NCBI GenBank assembly: GCA_000727475.1
Contig: KL647292.1
Span: 5,310,341 to 5,374,340, forward strand
DNA: 64,000 nucleotides
Origin: Sarcocystis neurona
Taxonomy: Eukaryota; Apicomplexa; Conoidasida; Eucoccidiorida; Sarcocystidae
Reading direction: 5' to 3'
The notes beneath the pieces are model-generated. The model ran no database searches, was not told the origin of the DNA, and saw only the letters and a list, made by a program, of their open reading frames with translations. Positions 23,924 through 36,006 of the stretch are shown one piece after another. Position numbers and translations under genes: made by a program. Numbering within the stretch: the stretch's first letter is position 1; every line of letters starts with the position of its first letter.

Positions 23924-26200
23924 TCAGTTTTCTTCAGAAGATTCCTCACGACCGACACGGTCATTGAAAGGATTTCTCCGCCGTCCGTTGCAATGGTGCA
24001 GCCGCCCAACGGACGCCGAGTATTTACGCAGCGAATTGACTATTGGCCAGTGGCTGTTGCCGTTTCTCAAAGCATTCTGTATACAACGCAGTTGAAGCAA
24101 GCCAACTGCCTCTTCGCTCTTTTCGATCGCTGATAGCGCGGCCCTGACAGCGTTTTTTTCGTCATCTCGTTCTCTCCACCGTTGTTCCTTCACAGCCGCG
24201 ATCTGTTCTTGCAGAGTAGCCGCTGTCTCTTTGAACTGCTGCCGACGCTCTTCTTTCTTCTGAGTCTCCATCAACAGCGCCTGCGCGTTCTCCTCTCTCC
24301 ACTGCTTGACAAAAGCTGCATCTTCGCGGGCTACCTTGGCTCGACACTCCATCTTCATTTTTTGCTGGCGTAACCGCTCTTCAGCAATTGTGTGCTGCTG
24401 CTCGGCCTTCTTCTGCGCAGTTTCCTCCTCTCTCAGTGGTAGATACCGTTCAGCTTTTTCGATGTCTTTTCGTAGCTGTGCTTCCTAAGGCAGTCCATAG
24501 AAAGTCGCTCTCCGTGGCAAGTCAACGCTACAGTGAAAGCATACGCTGACTTCAGATTGCGACTCACTGCGAATTGCCTAATGTGGCTGCTTCCTTCTTA
24601 CATGGCTGACTTCACTGCAGACCCTGGAGAGACACGAAGTTCTGGGGTGTCGCAGCGTGCTCAATGTTGCGAAGGCACATACTGCCAAAGGAAATGTTGT
24701 GTTTATTCGAATTCGGAATGGTGAGCGCATCGACACATAACAGTACGTGCGATGCTATTTAGACTCGGCTTACCTGCGTGGCTTTATAGTCGGGTGACTG
24801 GAATGCAGGCGACCTCGAGTAGAGTTCAGTCTGCCGCTGCCGCATTTCCCTAGTTCGAGCTTCTAACAGCCTCAGTTTTGGGGCTCTTTTCTCGACGAAT
24901 GCAGCTTCTGCTTCTTCTTCTTCTTGCAATTTTGCGGCCTCCTTCCGTTTCACGTCCTTGGTCCGTGCGATCCACGCCATCGCCTCGAGATGCATTTGCC
25001 TGCACTGCAGCATGAGGCAGAACTTGAAGACAACGCACTGTCTAAGTGTGCAGGTGGTTTCTCCAGTGCTTCACTCCCTAGCAAGCAACACCTGTGGAAA
25101 GCTTCAGTGGCTCTTTAAACAGTCTTTCTAAGGAAATCCTCTCTCAGCTGCAGCTGCCAATTCAGGGAAAATTGGAACCGGGCAGCAGTACGTCCAGCGA
25201 GTGATTGCAAATATATTTGAATTTTTTGGCGCCTCGTAGAGATGATAAATACCCGTTTCTCCTTGGACCTGCTAGAAAGGCTGTTCTTTCTCTGTGTTGT
25301 ACTCCATGCGAGAAAATTATGCCAGTTGATTACTGTGATGCATTACTAGCTCAACCTCAGTGACAACGCTGTTTTTGCCCCTTGTACGGAGCATTCGTAA
25401 TCCCTCCTCTCTATGCGCAAAGTGAACTTTCGTACTCTTGTGCGCTTCTGCTGCTCATCCTCCGCGAATTTACGGCTCTCTTGCTCGATGCGCGCTTTGA
25501 GTTGTCTGGCTTCCTCCGCTGAAACCGCCGTTTCTTTCTCCCGCTTCGCTTTGTTTTCTTCAAGGTGCCGGAGGCGACACACTTTTAATTCCCGGATTTT
25601 TTCTTGAAGGCGAAGTTTTTCTTCTTTTTCTCGCCGTAGCCCCTTTATGCTGTTTTCCTCCCAGATCCGCCAGTGGTACTGCTCCCTCTGCTTGTCCAGC
25701 TCTCTCATGTGGTGATTCCATTTCTCTTGCTCCTTCAACGCACCTAACCAATCGCTCCTCATCAAGCCTGCTTTCAGCGCTCGATGTTGCTCTGTATTTT
25801 TCAGTAGGAGGCACTCAGCACGCTCAACTAGCGCGTCACGATTATGCTGGTTGACGAGAATTTCCAGTTCTTCAGCTTTAAACGGTGCAGTCCCTTCCCC
25901 CGCCAGGTGCTTTATCTTATCTTTGATTTGTTTACACGAACCTGTGTGGCATTCACGTGGCCCAGCGCACTTCGCCGGTGGAACGACGACCTGTTGAGTG
26001 CGTTCGTCCCCTTTCTCTTTTTCCTCTGGGATCCGCGTGAGCCTTCCTGCTTCGATGACATTTTGAATGCAGTGGAGGTCTCCAACAGGTAAATAGACCT
26101 CAATTTGCGTAGGCATGCCCCCCACGTTCGCGGAAGCGTCCAGTGAGCGCTTGCTTCCACGCTCTATAAATGTAGGTGGATGTTCTTCTGAAGACGCCAT
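23924..26200 (-). CDS. Coiled-coil TPH-domain protein, probable axonemal protein (CFAP type)
   Basis: The gene reads from ATG at 26200-26198. Proposed exons are 26200-25388, 25004-24774 and 24484-23924, all in phase 0, giving about 533 residues. The first 100 residues are non-helical. From about residue 110 the protein is one long charged coiled coil, including EQEKWNHHMRELDKQ, RQLKARIEQESRKFAED, LQEEEEAEAAFVEK, ERYLPLREEETAQKK and KQWREENAQALLMETQKK. This Glu/Lys/Arg/Gln pattern and length fit the trichohyalin-plectin-homology family (CFAP210/CCDC173, CFAP45, CFAP53, MNS1), which bind inside or along axonemal doublets; I cannot decide which member. It diverges from the IFT121 gene across 853 bases, which supports a flagellar role in microgametes. 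The donor at 25388 (GTACAA) is the weakest point; that at 24774 (GTAAGC) is strong. Confidence 0.66.
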
Positions 26201-27053
26201 GCGTACAGTGGCGGTTGCGCATTCGGGAGAGAGTAATTGTGGATAGCGACCGGCTCAGTCGTACGGGTCAATTGAAAAAACAAGCCTTCTTCCCGTTAAG
26301 TTTCGGTCTGTGGGCCAGTACCCACCGCCTCCGACCCCGTCCAGGAAGCTCCTGAAAAGGCCCAACCAATAATTATCATCCTCTTAATGATTTACGTTGA
26401 ATGATCAGTCCTGTGTCTAGAGCAGTACCGCGTTTCTGTGACGATCCACAACATGAAAAATCAGTTTCCCTCCTCAGGGTATGACACTACCTCAGTATCT
26501 GCCCCACAGAAGATGTAGCCGAATTGCGCACTATACGGGAAGTCAAAAATAACAACAAAGATATTTTACCTGTCAATAACCGACCCTCTCAACGATATTG
26601 TGTAGGCCGCGTATTTCGATCGTCAGACCAAAGTTTCCACTATCTGGTACCTGTGCACCCAGAGGTCTCTTATGGGCAAGGCTTGGTTAAAAAGCCTCAC
26701 TAGCCACACACTCAGGCTGCAGAATTGTATTCGAAGTTTGAAAGGGCCAATTGTCTCGATTTCTGAATCGAACCTCGACAATGACGAATGAACCTTGCTC
26801 GTTGTTTTCGGACAAGGCACGTCGGTTTGTTAAACATGGACGATATCGAACAACCACTAAATTATATCTGTAGCAGGACGTGGCGCAAACAGACGCCGAC
26901 TGCCGTCCGATCTACTTTGGTCGTCTGTATGGCGTTTACACATGCCTTGTCCTTTATGTCATTGCCGTTCCGACGGGCCTCACTGTAACAGCTGCCATCC
27001 CTCACTATTGTACCTAGGCGCTAAGGGCGTACATTATCGAGAGACCTGCAATA
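26201..27053. promoter_or_regulatory. Bidirectional promoter spacer between two flagellar-type genes
   Basis: These 853 bases separate the start codons of the divergent coiled-coil gene and IFT121. No conserved open frame lies inside. The spacer should contain both transcription starts and 5' leaders. I see no TATA box or named factor site that I can defend. Its promoter role is inferred from the head-to-head arrangement. Confidence 0.5.
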
Positions 27054-30000
27054 ATGTTCGCATTTTTCCAGAAGAAGTTGACGCCGAAGTGCGATGGCGA
27101 AATTCGTCACCTTTTCTGGGGAGAACCAGAGGAGTTATTGGCATTTGGTGGCGACAATGGAGCTTTGACGTTGTTAAATACGAAAACGATTTTGGCTGAA
27201 GAAGCAACATGCCTTACTGTCGTGCACAGTGGTCCTCGCCAAGAAAGCAAATTCCACGACTTCCACACTCTTTCCTACCCAGGACAGGCTACCGTCAGTC
27301 TGCCGTATCCGCTCAAGTTGAGACAGTGTCCAACGCTAGCCCCGCATGTTTCAATGGGTAGATCCAATGGTTGTACGAGACTTGAGCAGCGAAGCATATT
27401 CTCTTGCGAACTTTATTGTTGAGGACCCCCCGCAACAAGAAGCCTTTAGTTCCTAGAACGCTGCATCCGGAGTGATGACGGAGTTGCATTGTGGCGTTTC
27501 TCCGCGCTGACGTTGCATTAGTAGAGCAGCTACACCGCTTAATACACCTGTCGACCGACTTCTTCTGACATCTCGTCGCAAGTCGCAGTGTAAAGAATAC
27601 CGTACGTGTCGGCTGCACACACAATGCATAGAGCACGGGGCTTGTTTTCTGCGTGTCTTTGAACAGGGCACTGTGCGAGTCGTCTGCTGGAACTCTGTCG
27701 AGAAGCGCCTCGGCACAGTAGATGAGTCGGGCTGCTTTGCTCAATGGAAGCGTGAGAACAAAGTGTGGGTTAACGAGGGGTTTTGTTTCAACGCTTGGAA
27801 GAACTTAAAGGACTGCGCCGCTTCGCCTGACGGAACAAAAATTTGTATTCTTTGTTCGGATGGCTGTCTGTACCTCTGCACTGTGGGAGGCCAAAAATTG
27901 TGGTGCAAAGACTTGAAGCGTCGGATGCGCCACGTTCTGTGGTCCCCGACTGGCTTAGAGCTCCTCCTGTGCTCAGAGGCAGGAGAAGTGTTTTTCTACG
28001 ACAGTGAAGGCTTTTACACTCACTCCTTACATTCCCAACGAAAAGAAAAAGAACAGGATGCCGCACGCGCTACGCTAGTTCCTGTGGCCGGTAAGCCTAA
28101 ACCTTTTCAAAGGAAATATCACACGTTCTGGCGCAGTATGTCGAATCAAGGTTGCTCACGTGTGTAGAAGCACTTGCACAATCACCAATCGATAAAGTGC
28201 GCCCTTCTGTATCTGCATAACGCAGTGTACTTTTTACCTGCCAGTGCCTCCCAAGTAGTCGCCCAACCAGACGCACATTCTCGCACGGTGTACCGTGAAC
28301 GTCGACAAAAGAGTACCTATTTGAGCCGCCATGTCTCCAGAGAGGGCTTGTCTTGTATAATGTATTGTAGAAATATACCACACAACGCGCACTGGAATAT
28401 TACTCAAGTGGTTCGCGCGTACAGGCTTGTAATGGAAGTACGGATCCTATTGAAGAAATATACGAAGGGTGAACTTCAATTTTGTGTGGTCACCCATTGA
28501 CTCTTTGTGTGGCAGATATTGACTGGTACACGGGGGACCGACGACAGAACACAGAGCCGGCCCTTGCAATAGCATACGAGACCGGCTGCATCGAGGTGTT
28601 CACTGGAGACGTTGAAAATGAACCACTCAACTTCGACGCTCACCTCGTGCAGTGCACAGCTGCAGCGTGGCGCCCTACTGGCGAAGTTCTTGCAGTGTTG
28701 GGTAGGAGCCGTTTTCTTCACCCTCTCGTGCCCGCTGCTCGAGAGGCGGACGAGGACGCAGATTTCATTATACGATTTTATAGTACCACAGGAAATCTTT
28801 TACACACCCTGGTGCTTCCCGAAGGTAGACGAGCCCAGGCATTTAGCTGGAACAGAACAGGAGACAAAATTGTGGTTGCCTCGGATTGTAATTTGTTGTT
28901 CGCTAAAATCCGACCCAAGTACGCCGCCGCCTATTTCTGCAGCACCCTCGTATACGCGGCACCCGCTTCACAAGGAAACAAACAGCTTTTATGGTTTTGG
29001 AACACAGATAGTCAGAGCAAACACCTCCGTGTAGTCGACAAGGTGCTTCACATCCAAGCGGCAGCGGAGGGTTGCCTAGTCGTTACTGACGCACATTCAT
29101 GCGAAAAGCACCACCGCTTCGCAAGTGCGAGTACGCGATACGCACTTACGGTGTACAGCAACTCTGGAGACGTTAGGGAACTTTTCGGGTCGGGCTCAAC
29201 TCCGAAGCACACTGCCTTCACTGAAAGTCACATAATCACCGCCGACTCGAAAACGCTCTCTCTGTGGGTCTACAGTCTTCTTCCAGTGGTGAAGAGATTA
29301 TGTGAGGAAGATGTAATTCTCCCGGTAAATGCCCACAGCAGAAATTTTCCCGTCAAGTGGTCCTCAGAAGAGGGAATAAAACCACACCCGCGAACAACGG
29401 CAGCTGCATCAAATGGAGCAGTGCCTAAGTCTTGCTCCCGTGTGAGGATGCCCGAAAAGATTTACCCACAGACACTCAGGATATCTGATGCACAAGACGC
29501 AAACCCTATCGTGGCACTAACAGCGAACGCTTGCTGCTTTATTGTCGCGAGGAAATGCGGGGAGCTTCGACGGTACTCGTTGCCGTCCGTTGAGCTCGAT
29601 TACAAATGCAACCTCAAATCCCCTCCTCTAACGGTGCAGATCAACAACGATGGAAGTCGTCTGGCTGTAGTAGATGTGCTGCACGTCTTGCGCTTGTACG
29701 ACTCTGTACAGCCGGTACGCAACGGAACAAGTAAGAGATACCTCAAGCGTGTGCAGAAGAAGGTACGTGAAGTTGTACATCAGTACCTGTGAATAAGGAT
29801 ATTTCCCCGCAGGGCACGACCTAGTCACATATCAGCAGCGCCTCCTTAAAAGTTTCAGTTCCACTGAATCGAGGGGGAGCAGAAGGTGCCGAACATTTCT
29901 TTTTGAAAGGCAGGATCCGTGTCCCGCCAGCTAGTAGATACGTCAACACCATGAATGGTGGTATTCCACGCGTGCATATAACGTTCAAAGAAGGACTGTC

Positions 30001-32276
30001 GTCACAAGGCGGAGACAACAGTGAACAGCCTTGAGTTACTTGCTGTGTCGCAGGGGCGCTCGAAAACCGTACGCTGGACACAGTCTATGAGCGCCAGCAC
30101 GTGGACCATGTTCTTTGGGCGAGCGACCATTCTGATTCCTTCGCGATTGTACACAAGGATGTGTTCTACATCGCTCAGAGCACCACCATGGAAGAGGTTG
30201 TAAAGTGCTCGGCATACCTGTTAGAATATAGAGACCTCTGCGTACGAGGGGTTTATTTTGACAAGTTAATGAGGCTTCCCGCCAGCCCCAGTATCAACCA
30301 CCTTTATGAGTTCCGCACGAAGCCGTTGCGAGACACCAAGGCCATGCTAGGAAACCCCCTTAATCTTCGTGACAGTCTGTCTTACATTGATCAGAGATCA
30401 CATCCCAACCTGTGGCGACTGCTAGCAACAGCAGCTTTAGAAGCGTTGGACTTTACAGTAGCCGAAGAAGCTTACGTCAAGTAAGTGAATTCGACAAGGC
30501 GCAATTCGTTATGACGTATGATTTGAACAGCAGGCACCGGTGCAGCAGATACCTGGCAGCCTCCAACTGTAGCTGTGCTTACGTTGTTGTTTGTGCTTTC
30601 TCAGATGCCAGGATTATTTCGGTCTCCTCTTCATTAAATATCTCAGCGCACTGGATTGTAGTGAGAGACAAATGGCAGAGGTGTACGCCTATTTAGACAA
30701 CGTAAACGAGGCAGAACGACTCTATGTCTCAGGTGGAAGAATGGACCTTGCGATTGCTTCAGTGTCGAGTGCAGGAGACTGGTCTCGCGTCCTCGCAATG
30801 TGTCGTGAGAATACCTGCGAGCCGAAATCGATTCAGGATGCACTCAGGGAGCTAGCAGATTCTTACAGAGAAAGAAACTGCTGGTTTGAGGCCATTGAAA
30901 TATACAGACAATTGCAGAATAAAGCATTGCTTGCCCATGCCCTGTATGTAACTGAGCAGTACGAGGAAATGTACAACCTCGTGGCAGGTATAGCTGAAGG
31001 TGACGACCTCCTCTTGTACGTCGGCCGGAGACTCGCATCCGTGGGAATGTGCGATGAGGCAGTCAACACTTTCCGCAGGGCTGGCCATTTGAATTTTGAA
31101 CAAGAGGGTTGTGTCTACTTCAAGGACTGGAACAATGCTCCACGGTTTCCTGACGACAGCTGCTCGCAGGGGGACGATGGAACGCGAACTCAGCTTGCGG
31201 AGCGACTTCTTCAGCACCACAGAATTGACCATGCTCGTGGACTACACCGGAAGGAGAAAAGTATCCAGAAAGCTGTCAAGGTGCTGCTTCAGCGTGCGCT
31301 GGCCTCGAACGCAGATGCCTTGCCGTCGGATCCCGTCAAAACAAAAATGATGTACGTCCTTGCGGCTCTGCTCGTAGCCGCGCGTCCGAAAAAGGTAACG
31401 ATTCCTCAAGGAGGTTCTTTCCAGTCCGCTTCCGAAGCTTGTTTCACAAACAGAAGAAGCCTCAAAGGTGGGCTAAAACTCGAGGGCCCATTTCGTCCAC
31501 AAACTCACAATATCTCGCACGAATCAGCAGGGAGTGCCCAGATGGAAAGTCCGCGCAGCGATGATGTAGCGGCAGCGTGTTGGAGAGGCGCAGAAGCATA
31601 CCATCTTTTCTGCCTATATCATGAACACATGGCCAGGAAAAGATTTAATGACGCCGTGTGCGCTGCAACGAGACTAGCAGAGTACTCGGACTACGTGGAG
31701 CTTTGTATGGTTTACAAAATGCTTGCGCTTGCTAGCTACTATGCGCAGAACTGGCAGGTCTGTTCTACAGCGCTAATGCGCCTTGATTCCGTTCAAACCC
31801 TCCCAGTGAAGCACAAAGCAAACATTGCCACTTTGGCAGTGAACATTTTCAGTCGTTACTGTCCAAGAGAGCCTGCGCCTGATGACGCAGCTGCACCGTT
31901 CTGTCCTCACTGCCAGGCACGACTGCAAAGCTGGGACATAATGTGTATAGGCTGCGGCGCTTCTTTTCCTTTTTGCCTTGGTAGCGGCAGATCGATATTT
32001 GTGCACAGCGTGAGTGGTTCAGGGCGTGCATCCTTACGTGCCGCAGATAAATCAGATGTTGCTCGTCTGCGATTTCGAGAACAAAGCGGCGATGTTTTAA
32101 CGTGCTGCACGTGTCGACGTAATACGTTCGCAACAGTGGCAAGAGCATACGAAAACTGCCCCTTGTGCCATACGTCCTTCACGGCTTTTTCCGCGAGCGC
32201 ACCTGAGTACCGTTCTCAAGCGGAAAACCAGACTTCTCCAAAAAATATGTTGCATTACTACAAGAAGAAAGAGTAG
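27054..32276 (+). CDS. WDR35: IFT121/WDR35, intraflagellar transport complex A subunit
   Basis: Exons recognised: one starting at ATG 27054 (3' end unresolved), then 27667-28090, 28516-29730, 30054-30480 and 30605-32276. The last three junctions match in phase; a short exon before 27667 may be missing. The start MFAFFQKKLTP and FGGDNGALTLLN match the WDR35 N-terminus. WD repeats follow (CAASPDGTKICIL, LWCKDLK, HVLWSPTGLELLL, DIDWYTGD, FAKIRPKYAAAYF, LRRYSLPSVELDY). The alpha-solenoid has LRDTKAMLGN, HPNLWRLLATAALEALD, CRGAEAYHLF-like WRGAEAYHLF, and ends with two CxxC pairs, CPHCQARLQ-CIGC and CTCRR-CPLCHTSF. IFT121 works with IFT122, IFT140, IFT144, IFT43 and IFT139 in retrograde transport and membrane-protein entry. 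In coccidia only the microgamete is flagellated. The solenoid between about 31,100 and 31,550 is shorter and more diverged than in animal WDR35. Confidence 0.88.
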
Positions 32277-35200
32277 TAGTGCTCAATTAGATATCGTGAA
32301 TCGCTCAGGGAACACGTTGCTGCTCCCACCTCCGAGATCCTTCCCGTACGTGCAAATTTGGAAGCCAAGATGTGATCTATGTGTACTGCCGCTGCCTCAG
32401 CTGCGAGAATCTGTTAAACCTCATTTGGTAGCCTTTCCTGTGCTGCAGCAGTGTGCCTGGAAGGTGCACAAATGTCTAGTTGAACGGAAGAAAAGAATAC
32501 TGCACCAGAATGTTGTCCTTCGCAGGCGGTAACTGGTAAGTATGCGTATTGGGTCTTCCTCAGGCCTACGGCAGATGAATATAAGAAAGAAGTAAGCAGT
32601 TTTCGCAGGAGGGTACGATTCTTGATTCTCTAGCAGCACACTCTTCTGCGTGGCTGCCCAGGTCTCTTTAGTGGACACAGACCAACTCACGAGAAAACAA
32701 GACAACCGTATTTGCTGTATTTCTGGGTGTGCTTACAGTGCACTGCCCTTCACGAGTAGCTTGCTGTACGTCTTGAAATCTCAGATTACCAAAGCAGATG
32801 CAGCGAGTTTATCTAGGCGGATCGGAGACTTCACTCAGAAGCCTGCTGTGCAAGAACACTACGGCGTTAGAATGAGCCTGCTGCAGAACAGGTGTTCACA
32901 TCTTTTCACAAGAAAAGAGAAGAGGTTTGTTTCTGCAACAGCAAACGAGTCGGCTGCCGCAATTAAATCAGTCGTTCACTTTCAGCGTCAGGACTAACTT
33001 CGTTCACGCTTCGCGCATGGTTGAAATAACTAATAGCAAAAGGTGTGGTCGCCACTGTTGTATCCGACATGTCTATGAAGCGTAACATATTTCCTACAGG
33101 AGACCTGCCCCGTCAGCCCTTCTCACTTCAGAGCTGTCCGCGTGGGCACATTCTTGGTGCTTGTGCGCTGATTTCTGCTTTCGCGGTCCTGCTTGGAGAT
33201 GATGCGCCGCGAGCGGCGCAGCCATTCCTCGCAACTGTCCAGGTATCCCTGTTTGTTGCGATTGTTTAAAGTGGAATTTTGGTGCTCTTACAAGATACGT
33301 TTTGATTTAATTGTATTCTCGTCAGTGCTTTACGGCCGCGCTTCTCTGTGGTCGATGTCAAAGAAGCAGCCTCAGCATCAAAAAGCCAACGTCAGCTTGT
33401 GACTTAGTATCACATGACGCTGTCCTTAGGCACGAACGTAACGCGTGCCTCCTTTCGTTGTCACCAAGCAAAGAAGCACGGGACGGATTTACACATGAGT
33501 GAGAACGGTGTGCATCTTATAAGACTGCTCAACTGTGTGAGCGGGGTTGTAGAGCACCAGCTCATGTCAAGGTTGGAGCGTCTCCTCTGTTTCCTATTGC
33601 ATGTGGTCTCTTGGACGGGTTTTGCGGAAACGAATGAACGCAGGGTAGACATACAGAAGTGCTCCACATACTGAGTGAAAGCTCACTTTACTGATATACA
33701 AAAATACGTATTTCGTGTCCACGATGTACCATCTTTCGAAAATGTGCTAGCGTGGTGTTTGTCATGCCGGTGGGAAACAAGCGATCAAAAACGAGACATT
33801 ACTCTTCCTCGCCCACGCCCGGTTAATTGTTAGGAGTGACTCGTCTCCGTTGTTACGGACAACCTCAGATTGTACAATGCCTCGTCTGTTTCCACCTCTG
33901 TAGGCATACCAGGATTACACTGTAAAATGCAAAGTAAATTGACAATGAACATGTGATATTCCGCCTGGGTAGCACGGATTCGTGTTTGCCAATGTTGCTT
34001 TGGGATCAAAACAGCTGTGCCGTAGCACTCCTGTACGTTCGCCCTCAGGCATGCACACATTCGCCCTATGAAAATGCCTACCTGGCATGTTCGCGAAGAG
34101 TAGATTTTACACAATTTACAATGCGATGACGCTTACAGGCAGGTACCTGAAGTCCTCTCCCGAGGTGACTTGACTGCATGTGAAAGACAGAGTGCCGGTG
34201 TAAGACCACAAGCTTCAGAGAGTTCCGATATAGATATGCTTCTCCCGGCGACTTGTAATTCTTGTGTACTTTTGCACATAATGTGAATGCAAGCAGTCAG
34301 TGACGTACGTTGTGGAGACGTCTACACAAAAGTGCCACCGGACACACATAAAAATGCGCATGCGGGAATAACAGGCGGGCGCATTCCAGCCCTTTGTGCA
34401 CCAATCGAAAACAGGTAGCACCGCACTTGCACGCGCACTGTGGACGGTTCCACATAAGGACAGATCTACATTGATGCACACATATACTAATATACGAACG
34501 TTATCTATATATACGTATGCATACATCTGCGGACATGTGTCGACCCGTGGCCCCCAACACTATACTCATGTTTGTGTGACCATTGGATGCATACGGCATC
34601 TGTGGAACTGCTGCACGATGCCCCACAAACTGAGTTGTCGTGCTTCTGTTAGGCTTCTTTCCACGCATGTGGCCCTCCTGAACTTGCCAACTGCAGGAGG
34701 CACACGGCTTGCTTCCAGGAGTCCTTCTTGTAGAAATATTGCCTGGATTGGCATACGCGGCGGTAAACAAACACGAGCGTGGAAAAGCCGCATCGCTGTT
34801 TACATGTCATGAAACAGCTTGACTCCATAGTAGACGACACACCATTACACCCAAACAGTGCGCCGTACCCCTGTACAACGTAGTCTGCTCTTTCACGTAA
34901 CAAGGGATGTACAGAAAACGGGATCTCACTTTACTCGATCGAAGACACATTCTTCCTCCTATTTATTATTGCAGACGTTCGTATACTATGTGTTCTCCCA
35001 AAACAGCGCATGAGCCTGTTGCACGTGGAGCAGAGCACATCCAACAGTGGCCGCAGTATTAGACCTCGCCATTGGGGTTTGAAAATGACATGCGTCGGCC
35101 CTGCATTGTCGTAGAAGACTTCGGCTCTTCCAGTTCTCCACGTTCACCTGAGTGTGCTCGCTAAATGCAGCTGTATCCTCGATGAACTGTGTTCGAACAC

Positions 35201-36006
35201 ATTCTCCGCATGTCGTCGGTTCGCTTTGGCAATGTTCAGGAGTGAATGCCGCTGCAGTATAATCACAGCGAGTGCCACATTCGTCTGACGTCTTTTTTGC
35301 CCAGTTGACGACGTTTCAGCGCGCTGACGCTGGAAGCTGGACTTCCATAACTTCCTTCATCTCAGTCTCCTACAAAAGATGCGCTTTCACCAATTGATTC
35401 ACACGCCACCTAGCATATACCACTTACACTTTTCCTTTCGATGAGGCTACCGCGGAACGTTACAATCAAGAAGCTCTCAGATCACTCACCCACGTCACTG
35501 GTACGGCGCTCCGTCTTCTGCAGCTCCTGACGAACACCGCAGCTGCAAAAGCTCACACTTCGTTGGAACGCGAAACACACTTCCAGGACCAAGTTTTCTG
35601 CTTTCAAATAATCACGTGTATGGTGCCCGACACGGAAAAGTCACTGTTAACACAATGGTAGACCGACAGCACAATGATGTTGTCCACTGTATACGCTGTG
35701 AGACTCTCTATTAGAGACCTAAATCAAAACCAGAGACTCAAACGTTCGAGATTACTTTGAGGGGACGCGATTCCATCTCTTTCCACGCATTGATGCTTAA
35801 GAATGGATGCAAAAACCTCTCAATGAAATAAGGCCCTCTCAACAGACTTGCCCCATACGGAGTGACGAACGTCATAAGCCGCACGCAGCCGCTGCCACCG
35901 TGGAGAACACGAGTGGAGGCGAGAGATCTTCCGCGGGTACACCGCTCGAGAAAATAATATCAAACCCAACAAAGTCGAGCTGCACTAACTGCAATCAGGC
36001 GGTGTA
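32277..36006. other. Intergenic region between convergent IFT121 and helicase genes
   Basis: This 3.7-kb stretch separates two stop codons on opposite strands. Open frames are short (under 140 codons) and carry no motif I know; TATATA and TGTG runs occur near 34,490-34,560. It probably holds both 3' untranslated regions. I see no RNA gene. Confidence 0.5.
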
